From the NCBI RefSeq assembly GCF_000002985.6, contig NC_003284.9, positions 806,001 through 870,000 of the forward strand: a stretch of DNA of 64,000 nt, given 5' to 3'. The translations under genes were made by a program, and so were the position numbers. The first letter of the stretch is position 1; each line of letters opens with the position of its first letter. The DNA comes from Caenorhabditis elegans (Eukaryota > Nematoda > Chromadorea > Rhabditida > Rhabditidae). Below, one piece after another: positions 38,401-51,750 of this stretch. A model generated the notes under the pieces. It ran no database searches. It saw only the letters and a list, made by a program, of their open reading frames with translations, and was not told where the DNA came from.

Positions 38401-39902
38401 TTTTATTGCACTGACAATTTTGCAAAATAAACTTCAAAAAAATAGAACTGCAATCATCTAATGTATAGTTCTAATGGAAAAATTGAAAGTTGAGATTACG
38501 GTAGCTTTATAAGCAACACACAAGTACGAAAAAAGAAGGCTCGGAGTATTAAGAAAAAACGAAAGAAAAAAAGAAACTTGTTAGGTTTACAATTTACTAC
38601 TTTTTTATTCACTGAACAAATTCAATGTGAAGCCAAAGGAGGCGGGTGCCGTGTGAGGTAGAAAGGAAAAGAGCTTCAATGAGGGAGGGAGGCAAGAGAT
38701 GGAGATATCGACAAGAAATGTTGCTCTTGCTCTCACACGATCTGCCCCCGTCTCCTGCCCCTCCCTTTTTCCTTCATCTCGGCTCCGGTGGGGTCGGCTT
38801 TTCCCATTTTGCCCCGTGGCTTCTTCATCCTGCACACACGGAGCAGGAAGCCCGAAGCAACCAAGAGCAACCGCCCCATATGATTTCTAATAAAATTGCG
38901 ACTGGACGGAAGAGATCTGAGAAGGAGTCAAGTGAATACGTATATGGGTGGATGAATTCATAAAAAGTGTTTAGCAGAGGGAAATTCTGAGAATTTGGAA
39001 TGTATACTACGTGGGTGTATAGCCAAGAGGCTGAGAGAGTAAAGTTGCATTTGGGACCGAGTGTGTCATCAAAAAACTCAGATTGTATTATGATTTTTTA
39101 AATTTTTAGGAAATGATCAAGAATTAATACTATAATTTTTTAAGTTTAAAAAATGTACGGAAAATGAAACTATAAATTTATGAAATATGCTGAAAAGGAA
39201 ACCAGTTTTTTTAAACTTTATCTAGAAGTAATAAATTTATTGTTAATTTTCAAGAAAGAATAGTGCATATTTGACTGCCAAACTCTGCGTGCAATTATCT
39301 GAAACATTTCAAATTTGTAGAGAATTTTTATTTGGTCGGCATACCATGATCGGCAAAAATTGAGTATTTGTTTTCGAATGTTAAAAACTTCAAAAATATT
39401 TTTTAAAGCTTTACCTAAATTTTTCTAGACATTTTAGCAATGTACAAGTTATTTCAAACATTGTTCTTACTGGAACCAGAAATAAACTTTGAAAAAATGT
39501 TTCACGAGTACTTCGGCGGAATGTAGACACGTTCTATTATGCCAACTGAGCCAAACAAACTCAAATATCATCAAAAAGTCCAAAAACTCAACTCAATTCT
39601 AACATCCGTCTCTAAAATTGCTCGAAGGAATGTGTTTCTAATAAATATATAATGACATTCAAATTAAAAGCATATGCGGACATTCATAAAAATTTTGTGT
39701 GTTGTTTTAAGATTAACGCATACATAATTTGATTATAGAATTTTATTAAGGAAAAATTAGAGCTCAAAAAAAGCTCAAAAACACACTGTTAAGTTAACTA
39801 TCAACACGTTATTACTGTTGTTTAAACGACCCGAATATTTAACAACGTCATACAATGAAAGAAGTTTGTGAGGGGGGAAGAATGACAAAAAATATGACAA
39901 AA
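35491..39902. other. 4.4-kb intergenic region
   Basis: This is the 5' flank of the RIIa/IQ gene and 3' flank of the Ig receptor gene. I see a 20-base tandem duplication (AAATGCTTGACTTTTGTTTG at about 36983-37021), the minisatellite at 37788-37926, and a G/C-richer patch at about 38600-38960. Short frames in that patch (both strands) lack splice sites and I do not call them genes. Confidence 0.55.
37788..37926. repeat. GCACTGACCAA minisatellite (diverged array)
   Basis: Five or so units with the core GCACTGACCAAA (ggcactgaccaaagtagt, ttgcactgaccaaaacgg, atacactgaccaatact, gtgcactgacaaaaac, ctgcactgataag), spaced 23-35 bases, so more diverged than the arrays at 29.2 and 57.9 kb. Confidence 0.75.
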
Positions 39903-42900
39903 TTAAACAATAATCTCTCGAACGATTCGTCGATCTTCATCACTGTTCTCCAGTACATCACCGTTTGTAAAGCCGGATAGTGAAGTATCTGAAAGTTGAA
40001 TCGTTTGGTCTACAAAAATTGCGGCAGGATTTAACAAGTGCGTCTGTAAGTTATATAGCCACCCGTGGTGTCAGAGTGTCTCATTTCGGTTTGATCTACG
40101 TAGATCTGAAAGAACGCGAGAGTTGCGACGTAGAGTTCTCATCAGATTTTGCATGGTTAAGAACGTGCTGACGTCACATTTTTTGGCCAAAACGTTCCCG
40201 CATGTTTTGTAGATTAAACCGTAATGACACAGCCTGACACCACGTGTAGCCAGCTACCAATTAAGTTCACTGTATGGCTAAAATGGAATAAAGCATAATT
40301 ACTTAAATGGGCAATTGCATTTATCAGTCAATCGGGAATTGGGCAATAAGTTAGTAGTAGGGTTATTGATTTTATTATAGTGCAGAAAATATTCAAGAAA
40401 ATTCGATCTACTTACCAATTAATCTTTTTACATATCTAGGAAATAGAATTTTCTAACTCACTTTTTAAAACTTCTGTATTTTCTTGTAAATAACAATCTG
40501 TGGACACATCATATTCCATATTCAAACCGGGCGGTTTCGTCGACTTTGCATCATGTTGACTAAAACTTTTGAAGTTATTCGAATTTAAATATTCTCCTAA
40601 CCTCAAATGATTAGTTTCGTTTTCCGTTATTGCAAATGTTGCGTGCTTTGGTTCTTCATAATCTGCAGGCCTTTTCAATTCATCTCCAGGTAGGGAAGTA
40701 AGAATGATTGGCCTAAAAATGAGTAAAGTAGGAAAACATATATTTTAATTTTTTTTGCTTACGAAAGTTTTGAAGTTTTTGGATTTGATCGAGTTTTGCA
40801 GCAGACAAGGAAGAATACGCAGATAGCAAGACCAATGAAAATGAAGAATAAAAATGGGAAAAACACGTTGGTCTTCCAAACTGAACCAGAACCGCTTGCT
40901 GAAATTTTATTTTGGCTTCAGACTAAACTTCACATTAAAAAAAAACTTACAAATAGTTTTAGAAACTGGTGAGCATTTAAGTCCATTAGCAGTTGTGCAG
41001 AACCTTGCTCTATATTCTCTTCCAGGAATGATATTTCCGATAGGGTTGCTTGATGTATGGCAAGTGCTGGTTCTCCATATTCCATCAAGAAATACGTAGA
41101 GCAATGTGCAAGCATCCGATGGTAGTTTTGGCTGAAAATATTGACTAGTTTTTTTTCACGATTCAGTCATTGTGCATAGTCAATATCACGAAGTGAGCAA
41201 CAAACTGCATAACTAGCACTATTCCGTAAAAATGCCCCTTGGATTTCCAATATCCAGAGTCTGCCATTTACCCACCTCAACATTAATCTTCTGTTCACTG
41301 GAATCCAGAACTAGGCGGCTTGGGGACATCATGTTCGCGTCTTCAACGACGTCTTCAGTGGAGGCAATTAGAACCGGCGTAAATTCCGATTCGCCTTTCT
41401 CGCTAACAGCTTGAATGCGTAAATTGTAAGTGGATAATGGGGTAAGCCCGGTGAAGTTGAAGATGTTCTTCGACACTAGCGTGCCGTCGATCTGCGATAA
41501 AAATGGAGATGATTATGAGTGTTTTAATGGCGGTAATGGAATAGTTTCTGGTCGTATTTTTGAATTGGTCAGTATAAAAAAGAGTGGAATCTAGATGTTT
41601 CTGAGACGGATGTAATAAATAAATAGGTTTTTTTTAAAGTTGGTTGGTGCAACGTAATAAAAATCTGTTGGTGCGTAACCCCGTTATATATTTCCAAATC
41701 AATCTACCAACCTCCTGATCTTGTTGCACGGCATTAATATTCAGCTTTGACACTGGAGCATTTCCGTCGATTTCTCCAGTGAATGGGTCAATCTTCCTTG
41801 TTTCCAGCACATACGTTTGATCAGCACCTCCGTCAAATTGTGGGACCCATCCAAGCAGAACAGAGTTTGAAGTAGCCGACAGCTTTTGAAGGTCCAATGG
41901 AAGTGCTGGTGGACTAGTCTTTCTCAATTCAATCACAACATGGTCGCCGCCATTGCCATTTGTTGCTCGGCACACGTACTCTCCGTAATCGGATTCTTGC
42001 ACACTTTCAATTTGGAGCAATTGCTCGTATTCATCAGGTTTTCCAGTGATTCCGACAGTATGGAACGAGTGTCTCTCATTTTCGGAAATTTCCGAGTCTC
42101 TAAACATCCAATGAAACTCTGGCTCTGGTCTCGCAGAGACTTTGCAACGGATGATTGCTTGGGATCCAATATCAGCAGCGGCTAGTGACTTTTCTGGGAA
42201 CTTCCTGTTTAAGAACACCGGCTTATGAAGAACTCGAACAATTGTCCACGAGCTGCTGTCTTTATCGGTTTTGTCAGACCCATTATCAGCCACACATGTA
42301 AAATTTCCTTTGTCCGACCATTTCAGAGGACCCGCAAGTGTCAAGGTACTAGCAACCGTCTGAGTACAGAAATCCTCTGGAAGGCATTTTGATTCGGATG
42401 TTGCAGATGAAGCGTAGATGCTCTGTTTTACTGGACGCCCATCTTTCAGCCATTTGATAACAGGAGATGGATATCCTTGAGCCTCACACTCCAGTATTTT
42501 CCCTTGTTCTCCAGATGTGAAAATTCGCTCAGTGGCAAGGGGACTAGAAATTCGAGCTTTTTCAATGACCTGAAACAAATAGGTTGGTTATGAGAAACTA
42601 CAGTATTAATTATCTTACCGTGATCATTACTGTTCCAATTTTTCCTTCTCCTAGATCGTTGTATGCCTTGCAAGAATATACGCCATTATCCGATAACTGA
42701 GCATTCCTGACTTCAAATGACTTTTCTGTGTGGCCTTCCAAGCCGAAAATTCCACCGGATGATGGAGAAGCCCACTATAAGAATTTTCCTAAAATTCGGA
42801 GAACATTTCAAGCCAAACTCACCGTATAAGAAGCACTCGGATTTCCTGCATCTTCAGCTTGACACATCAACTTGATAGTCTCTCCAACATCTACGTTCTG

Positions 42901-45501
42901 TCGAGCACTAACAATTTGAGCCTGACCAGGCTTTCGCTTGACGTCAACAATTGTCGTTCCTGTGCCCATTCGTTGCTGTGACCCAGAATGTCCGTAGACT
43001 GTCAAAAAGTTGGTCGCCATACATGTGTAATTTCCACTTTGCGCTCTAAATTGGAATTTTTTAAAGTGAAATTCGAGAAAAAATATTTTTACTTTGAAAT
43101 TGATGTAATTGTCAATCTGGACCCATTCTGCTTGAAACCATTTGGTCCAACCCATTTGATATCAATGACTTCTGGAACTGCACTGACTTCACACAGAATA
43201 TCAATATCTTCCATTTCGTTAGGGCTGATTGACTCCTGAAAAAGTTGTTATAAAAATTTTTTTTTTAAGTATTTGGTTTGTTATGTTATAGCCAGATATT
43301 GACCGGGTAGTTTTTTGTTAAAAAATTATTTGGGTTCGCGATTATTCCAACAGTATAATCAAAACTAACCGGAACATTAATTCTTGGTATGTGCTGTACA
43401 ACCATTTTCAAAACAGCTGTGCCTTCTCCCAGTTCATTTGTCGATCTACACTCGAAATCTCCGCTCATTGAGCTGTCAACTCGGATTGGCCAGATTTTTC
43501 CCTGATATCGTTCCCCTGACGCAATATGCTTCCATTCATAACTATGAGCTGGGGGATTTGAAGCTGAGTTGCAAGTTAAATTGACCAGCTCTCCTTCTTC
43601 TACTGACAAGTGAGTGAGGTTTTCGGTTGGCGTTACGAAGACGACTGGTTTGTAGAGCACGTTAAGCTGGGAACTTTTCACTTGTTTTGTTTCTCCGCCA
43701 AGCATGGCTCTGTTAGTGACGTCACACTGCACGGATTTTCCGTCATCGCTTGAGGTTACGCGGAAACTGAAATAATTGAATTGTTAGTAGAATTTTAAAG
43801 GGAGGTTATTTAAATTATAATCTAATTTTTTTTAAACTCACTGTAACAAACTTTCGGTTGCACCGTCCCTAAACTGAGTTGTAAAAATAGCTGAACTCGC
43901 AATTGTATCATTCGGTAGTGTCCATCTGAAAAAAATTACTTCTAACAATCCCCGAACTTTTCGAGAACTCACGTGAATGTTGGCTGTGGGCTTCCACCAA
44001 CCGAGACACACTTGGCAGTCATAAAGTCTCCTTCAATTACGCTCTCGGAAGGTGTAGTGCTAATAATTGGGTCACCAGGTGGAACTGAAATATGTATTTC
44101 ATTATTTGACATGAACATGAGTGGTAGTAATTATTTTGAAATTGACTTGTTGCGTTGAAATACGATATGGTTGGTTTTCTGGTTTTCTATTAAATTTTAC
44201 TTTTTAGTTCATTTCTGGAAAATTGTTCTGAACAAAGAAATTAGTACCAGCAAAAAAAATTGAATGGAGATGTTTCCGGTCGCACTGACAATTTTTAGTG
44301 ACACAAACAATCAAGCGAGCACCGACCAAGTTTATCAAGGCGCTGCTCAAACTTAACAATGCAGTGACCAACTTGAGTTATGCACTGACAAAATTGAAAA
44401 ATGCTATAATTTTAAATAAGTAATTATTGAGTAATGCTACTTGAAAGTAATTTTCTAGCCTAACCCTGTTATTCTATGTATATCGGGAAAACTTAAAATT
44501 GTTTTATCTCCTCCATAAAACAAAAACGGTCACCAAAATAACGTTTCTAATTCAATACTATATTTTCATTTTTGTTCTAGGAAATTACTTCCAACAAAAA
44601 GGTCAGCATTATTAGTGCCAGCCTACTGCGCATAGGTCAATAATTGGCAGTTGTCATGCACAAAAAAAAGTACAAGTGGTAATGGGTTTGGAAAGAATAA
44701 CTGGACAGTGACAAAATTGATAAATGCACTGATTAGTATGAGCGGTGCACTGACAAAGTTATCATTGAAGAATGTTAATTCAGGTAGTTAAACTGGGGTT
44801 TAACAACAATTTTTCTGGAGAAAGAACAATATTTGATCGCATATTTGAAAATCACCTTATCAATTGAAAAATGCTAATCTCTTACCTAAAACAACAACGG
44901 TCGCCAGCGCGGAGTACTGCACATCCGAATCATCTGTTCCAATTACATTACAATGGTAAGTCCCTTCGACACTATTCTTTTCCACTTCAGTGATTCGAAG
45001 GCTATAGTTTCCTGTCGCCGAATCATTCTCCAAAATGAACCTTGAATGCTTTTTTGCGAGAAGTTTGTCGTTTTTCGTGATCATTCTATAATATTGACAT
45101 TGCAATTATGAAGTTGATGGGATTCGGAGAATAGAAATGAGAAGTTTCATTTTAACCACTGTTAGAGTGAAGCATGAAATTGGTGAGAAACTTATTGAAA
45201 ACATAAATTTGAAATTTGAAAAATGCTCACCTCAACTGTCCATTATTGTACCTCGCCCAGTTGATTTCATACTTTTGTCTGTCAAAATACTCTGGTTTCA
45301 CGACACATGGGATGACAATTCCCTCATTTCCTTCTTGGAGAAAATACGGTTCCGAGCTGGGTTCTTTTAAGAACACATCTGATGAATCTGAAATTGTCAA
45401 TAAATTTTTTGTTAAAAATTTTTCGAATTTCAATTACCTGCACTATTGGTGAGTTGCACTAAAAATAAGAAAAATAGGAAAAATAACCGCTTCCCTCCCA
45501 T
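39903..45501 (-). CDS. igcm-1: Nephrin-like immunoglobulin/FNIII adhesion receptor
   Basis: Fifteen exons give about 1,084 residues: 45501-45438, 45387-45231, 45085-44886, 44084-43973, 43925-43843, 43766-43370, 43235-43093, 43045-42833, 42774-42619, 42569-41712, 41491-41276, 41131-40951, 40898-40763, 40712-40462 and 39988-39903. A signal peptide (LFFLFFLFLVQLTNSA) is followed by about seven Ig domains with the Cys...Trp...DxGxYxC pattern (GNYTCMATN, GVYSCKAYN, GEYVCRATN), one FNIII domain (about 715-860; GLTPLSTYNLRIQAVSEKG), a membrane helix near 940-962 (FLFFIFIGLAICVFFLVCC) and a 120-residue cytoplasmic tail ending REIIV, a possible class II PDZ ligand. It belongs to the nephrin/SNS group. 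From remembered map position I favour igcm-1; syg-2 is the main alternative. ATTTCAG 18 bases before the ATG fits SL trans-splicing or a leader exon. Confidence 0.85.
40065..40243. repeat. Complete foldback element
   Basis: Two 35-base arms, GTGGTGTCAGAGTGTCTCAT... at 40065-40099 and its inverted partner ...GACACAGCCTGACACCAC at 40209-40243, with a core containing AAGAACGTGCTGACGTCACA. It lies in the last intron of the Ig receptor gene. The arms differ at several bases, so it is not newly inserted. The same family supplies the half copy at 10445-10580. Confidence 0.8.
44284..44757. repeat. Scattered GCACTGAC units in an intron
   Basis: The 800-base intron after exon 3 of the Ig receptor gene has several degenerate units (gtcgcactgacaat, gagcaccgaccaag, gcagtgaccaacttgag, atgcactgacaaaattg, and again at 44720-44757). 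They match the core of the tandem arrays but are spread out. Confidence 0.6.
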
Positions 45502-46726
45502 CTGGTTGGTAGAATTCCTCTGAAATTATTTAAACTTTGTAAGACTGTATTAAACAAAAAAAATAATGAGAATGAAAAGGATTACAAGAAGTTGAACATT
45601 GAATTGAAAATGAAAAACAAGACAGAAAGTATCAAAATATCATTAAATGACCTTTTGAAAATAATCGAATTTGATTTAAAAAAACAATCAGAAGGGTTTT
45701 TTTTCAAAATTAGTGAACTTTTTTCAAGGTCTATGAAAACAAAGTCCAAATCTCAGGCCTATGCTTAGGCTCAATATTAAGTGTGGGCTTAAGCATAGGG
45801 CTAGGCCTTAGACTTTATATTTTTAGACTTTTGAAATGAAATAGTTTTTGAGATGACATAAATTCGCTTACTGAAAGATAACACTGGATTTTAAATCCTC
45901 TATACGCAAAAAAAACCAAAAAGCACAAAAAGTGTAACATAAGGGTGTTCAATTTCACACCAATATTTCCACATGGTTGCTCCGCAACTCTCAGATATCC
46001 AAAATTCTATTTCAAATCTTTCAAGTGAAACTAAGTAAAAAAGAGAAAAAATAAGCACGAAAATTAGACAGGCCGAATCAAAGAAAAAGAACCGATGGAA
46101 CTGGTTGAATGTGGGAGAATTGGAGGCAAAAAAAAGATCGTGAAGATTAGTATTTAGTTCGGCAACAGCCTTCTCCTCCCGTAGTCGGGAAATGACACAT
46201 TTGTTGGAAGATGGGGAGAATGGAGGAATTAAAATTTAGAAGTTTGCAACTTAGATACTCTCGATTTCAAAGAAACTCACACATTGGCGGCATGTTGAGT
46301 GCAACAAGCGTTGGTTTAGTTAGGAATAACATGCATAGTATTACTGTATTTCTGGTTGTTTTGGGTTTGTGCCAAAAAAATATATTCAAAATTTTCTTGC
46401 AATTCGATGATTCGGCAATTGCCGAGTTTTAACATATTTGGTAACTGCCGAAATTTTTTTTATTATTTTTCAACAGCCCGATGATTCAAAAATTAGGCAA
46501 TTTAACATTTATCGAGTACAAAAATCACAAAACAATTCAAAAAATCAGCTAAAACTAATTTGTTCTGTAATTTTTCCCAACTCTGAATATCTGAAAATTG
46601 GATCACAAATTTGCAAACTTTCTGATCAAAAATGCACTAGCAATGCATATAATTTGTTAAAATAATACAAAACCCAGCACACCGGCACAATAGCAGTAAT
46701 TAGCTGGGTTTGACATACCTTGAAAA

Positions 46727-46736
46727 GGGGGGGGGG
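46727..46736 (+). repeat. G-tract, 10 bases
   Basis: Ten consecutive G on the + strand in the intergenic region upstream of the Ig receptor gene. Confidence 0.9.
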
Positions 46737-48349
46737 TATTGTCTAAACTAATAAAACCAAGGCAACCACCATGTGTGGAACACAAATTTGTCGCAATTCA
46801 TATTGAAAAGCTGTCAGAATGGCAATGAGGTGAGGGGACGTGCTTTTGGAGGCTACTCTACCTAACCACCATGTCCGCGATTATTTTTCGGAGAGAGGGA
46901 GACCGAGAGAGAGAAAAGGGACTGACTGTGGCTAATTATGAGACGTAATTACGGGGGGTGCGACGCGAAGGACTTAGAAACAAATAAATGGTAGGGGCGA
47001 ACGAAAGAACATACAGCCCCACCGACAATTCATTCACACAAGCCCCAGCAGCACCAATTAAAAATTCGTTAGCCGGTGTTCCTATTTAGTTGTTTTTGGT
47101 TTCAGATTCCGCTTGTTTTGGAATTGTTGGAAGCCGAAAATTGGCAGCTTCAAAACGTTAATTATGACAATGTTTAAGCTGAACGGGGATGGAACATATA
47201 ACACAGCTTAAACAGGCTATTATAAATCGAGAAGATGGCTATACATATGTATGTTTGGTGATTAACCAGCGTTATGTATGAAATTGTCTTTTCAAAGCCT
47301 TCAAGTTGAACATTTAATTTAATAAAATTAAACAAAAACGGAATCAGACGACAATTATGCCGGACAAAAGTGACATTATATTTGGTGATTGACTGGGGTT
47401 TCCAAGTTTTGTGATTTATATTCATAGCGATGGCTACAAAAAATAATGGCTTTTTAGAATAGGATTTGAAAAATGTAAGAATCAAGCTAAAAGCATAAGA
47501 ATTAGTTTAACAAGCAACTTTTACTCTCTAATTTCCTGTCAAGCCTAAAATTTTTTTTACAAAAATAGTCTCAAAGCTTTTCTTTTCTCTTAATCTCAAG
47601 ACAAAAGCCCAATAGCTCAATTTCGCCACCACGCTTGGCTCTAATTATGAAAACAGTTAAAATAATTCAATCAAAATACCCATTTATTTCCCTCACACCA
47701 CCCGAACATAAATCTCCTCATTTAAGTGTACACCTGATCCAGATAGAGATTTAGTAGAAATGTGAGCCGGGCCTACAGCTCAGGTAGCACCTGGACACCT
47801 TTTCTTAATCCTAAAATGGGGGATTTTAGTGCAACTGGGGAAGGGGGAAGGGGTGCTAATAATAATTTTTGGTTTTGGGTAGTAATTGTAATGAGGAAGA
47901 CAGGACACAAACCTAGAAAAAAGGGAAATGTGATGCGAGGTTTGTTCTGAATCAGTATTTGAGAACTTATTCAGATATCATAATTAAACAGTTATATGTA
48001 AATTTAGTTAGTAACAAAACAATGATTTAAAATGTTAACTAATTTTGCAATGACCGCAACGCAAAGGTGAGAAAAAACCACTCGTGCGTGTGAAAAACCA
48101 CTTATTGAATTACCGAATTTCAATTTTTTTTTTGAAAAACAAAAACAAAGCCAAATAGGAATTTTTCAAATTAATTACATTTTCAAATTTCAAAAAATTG
48201 AGCGTTATTTTTTTAATATTTACCAAGTGCCACATTATAAAACTTCAAAACCCATTCAAAAAGTGTCAAGAAACAGAGAAAACGCCGAGAATGGTAAGAA
48301 GTAGTGGGCAGCAGGAGAGCAACAGGAGCCCACCAAAGGTAAATAGTGT

Positions 48350-48364
48350 GGGGGGGGGGGGGGG
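48350..48364 (+). repeat. G-tract, 15 bases
   Basis: Fifteen consecutive G (with a TGT before it) in non-coding DNA. In worms such monoguanine tracts are known deletion hot spots when the DOG-1/FANCJ helicase is absent. Confidence 0.9.
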
Positions 48365-49896
48365 ACGCTGACCTGTAGCTGAGTGTGCAGCCGAGCAGCA
48401 GAATAGGAACGAATAAATTTGACGGTAGAGACGGTGAGAGAGAGGGGACTTGTTTGGTTCCCGTTGCGGTGGTGCGCGGGAAGAGCCTACCATGTTTTTG
48501 TGCGGCGAATTGTGAATTGCTTTTCTTTTTTCTTCATTTTTATTGGAACTGGAAGTCGAACTAGGGTCTCGAATTACAATATGATGTTTCTGTTTTGTTC
48601 TTTTATTGTTTCCGGAACTTTGCTTTATGTCTTTATTCTGGATGCTCTCAATGGCAAGCATTTTGCAAATGTGTTGAATAATGTCAGGGTAAAACAAAAT
48701 GCTTACAAACAAACTAGATGGATATGACCACAAACCTTGGCAGGAGCATTTATTATACTTGTTAAATTGAGCCTTGTTAAAATTGAAGCAAAGAGGAAGC
48801 ATGTCCAGAAAGTATTCATTACTTCTTCTACGTTTTGCAGTGTATGGAACGAAAAAAAAATCTCGAAAAGTTTAGCCAAAAAACGAACTTAATTAAATAT
48901 TATATGTACATAAATTTTTTTGAATTTCTTACAACTATAATAAAATTTACTCGATTCAAATCCCCGGAACTACTTTTCAAAAAGCGTGATTGGAAACGGT
49001 TTCGGAGAGCCCTGTGGTCACTAATCGTTGAGAAGTAAGCACAAATTTGCGTGAGTTTGTGCAAAAGATTAAGCCAATTGGGAGTTGACTTGCTCACGTT
49101 TTGATTTGCTCAGGGATGAAACAAAAATTGAAGCTAATCTATTTGGAACCGGAATTACTACTAACTGGAAGATTTGGCAAATTTCTATAGTTTCCTGAAA
49201 TCAAAATTTATGTAATTGTTGAATATAGAAAACTAAATCAAAGTATATTGAAAAATACAATCATGTAACTTTTTAGGAACTGTCAGCCGGATTTTAGACA
49301 TTTTTCACTTTTATGAAATTTGAAAAAATGAGGGAGAACTACTATTTTACGTGCCATTCCAAAAACTTATCACCTATTCAAGCTTAAAAGTACTTACAAA
49401 TGTTGCAAAGCCCTTGAAACTTAGAAATAGCGTGAGAAACGGTTGAAATAATAAATATACAAAAGGATAAAAAGATAAACGTATATTCACACTGCTTGGA
49501 ATTTTTGGGCATAAAAATGAAACTATTTGGGAGCCATTTTTTACAGTCTTAAAATTTCTACTTTCAGGTCTGTTGGAAAATTTGTGAAAAGTGCTGTAAA
49601 TATTTTTGAAATGTTTGCGTAAACACTGAACGTTTTGCAACGTCCTAATTGACAAATAAAAAAAAATAGGATAATCATTTTCATAAATGTTTCTAAAAAA
49701 CCTGGCCTGACAAATAGAACAACTCAACCAACTAACAACACACACACATCAAAGAGAAACTAAGACGTTATGACTTATTAGTGTTCTAGAGGTACACCGT
49801 TTCTACAGGTCAATGCGCATATATTTGCTCAGACTCTGTCTTGCACCGCAGATTGCTCTCCAGCCAAGAGTTTTGGAAACCACATGCGGAAAGGGT

Positions 49897-49912
49897 GGGG
49901 GGGGGGGGGGGG
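49897..49912 (+). repeat. G-tract, 16 bases
   Basis: Sixteen consecutive G preceded by AAAGGGT. It is the longest homopolymer G run in the window and only 1.5 kb from the previous one. Confidence 0.9.
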
Positions 49913-51750
49913 CATACATAAATAAATGTGATGTTAATATGAAGTGTACTAGTACAACCATAAGGAAGTCGGTAAGATCTCATCTAGGGATTTAGGGCAA
50001 AAGTTTGAAAATCTTGAGAAAAAGTTTAATTTTGATTCGCAAAGTCTTCTCGGCAAATAGGGCGATTGATGTCGATGATGATAATGTGGTGTTGATTCCT
50101 CTGGGAGACCCCATCTGCGTAAAGGGGCTTTGTCGTTTTAAACATAAGCATGCATAAAATGCTCTTTTTAACAAAAAAAAGTGAGAGAGGGTAGAAACCA
50201 AAGCTGGAAAAAAGTTTTTTTTTCTAAAAAGTTTAAAAAATCTTGTTATTCTCTCTATTAGACTTGCATTTCCACTTATCAGTTATGACGGATTATATTT
50301 TGAATTTTTATTAAAAATGTTTAACTTTCTGAATAAAGAGAAATTCTTCATGTATTTTGACAATATTTCAAATAACTAGCTGAGTAGAGCTAGGTGTGCG
50401 AGTCTAATAGTGGAAGTAAGGAAAGTTGTTCGAAAAACCTTTGGCACAATTGAAAAGCTTCAAGTTTTTGTTATAGTGTTCTATACTGAAGTCACGTATC
50501 TATGCTAAAAACATTGCAATTGTTATCATTTTGATAAGTTAGGAAAGTACAATCCCAATGGTATTAGAAAATTTTGTTTCAGTGTGTTGGAGACCGAAAT
50601 GCTCATCAGGACTGTCAAAAAAAATTATCAATTTATATTTTACCAAGTACATTAAAATCCGTGAAAATTAATATAGTCATTTTTTAAATGTACAATCAAA
50701 TCTTTTTAAAGTTTGTATACAATTTGAGAGTTAAACATTTCGATGAATCGTTTAATTGTAGGGTACTTCAATAGGTGTAAAAATTCCGAGAAATTAAAAA
50801 CAGCTTATCATAAATTTCTTACAAAGTTTTAAGTATTTTTTAACATTTTCAGATTGCTCACTATAAAAATGCTCAAATTATACAAAAAAATGAAAATGTC
50901 TAGAAATCGAACCACGCAAAAATCGTCAAAAGTGTTGGTAGTCATAATAAACGCTCAGAGTCTAGTGACACTTGAGAATAATAGTAGAAGCTATGAATTT
51001 CTGAAAACATGCTTAAAAGAACTGAACTAACTAACAGAAGTGTGTGGTAGTCTAAAATTTAGTTGTCTTATACATATACTTGCACCACACAATTGTGTTC
51101 AAACGAAAACGTTTACAGAGTTGTTTAAAAAAAAGGGTAAATTATAAATTAATATATAAAAAATGGCAAAAATGTGTTAACACATTTTTGACAGGAAACA
51201 TACAAAAAATTGGAGCAGAACAAAAAAAGGTAATTAGAATTTTTTGAAGGTATGGTGAAATAATAATAGTAATAGTGCTCGTTAATAGAAACACTTAAAG
51301 GGCTTTTCAATATTTCAAGTAAAATTATTTGAAAACTGTTGGAAAGTATGTGCATATTTTCAAAACCAGAAAATTAATACTGAAACAGTATTAAAGTTTT
51401 AGTTTTTATGTTACAAAGATGAATGCAAACAGAAGGTATAATTTTTGCACATAATATGTTTATGTTTCTGTCGTTTTCAATTGTAGAGTTATTGTAAAAA
51501 ATTAAGTGAGTTACAGAATTTTTGTGAATTAGTGGTCAGTGTCTATTTCAGAAATGAAATGAAAATGAATAAGTAAGTATTGTATTGTTAGGTGTTTGGG
51601 AGACGCAAGCTCATATTCCGAAACACTTGAAACTCTGATTTTCATGCAAACTTTGGAACACTTCACACATAAACAAGCACAGTTGTGAGAGTTCAATTGG
51701 TATCAGATTTCAAAATTCAAAACTGCTCAATTGTTTAATAAAACTCACTG

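Noticed and set aside
38605-38963. Overlapping frames on both strands in a G/C-richer patch
   Set aside because: All frames open together because of composition; no splice logic on either strand. More likely promoter-like DNA.
48266-48802. A 178-codon minus-strand frame
   Set aside because: It reads through the 15-base G-tract as poly-Pro, has mixed low-complexity segments, no signal or splice support, and no recognisable domain.
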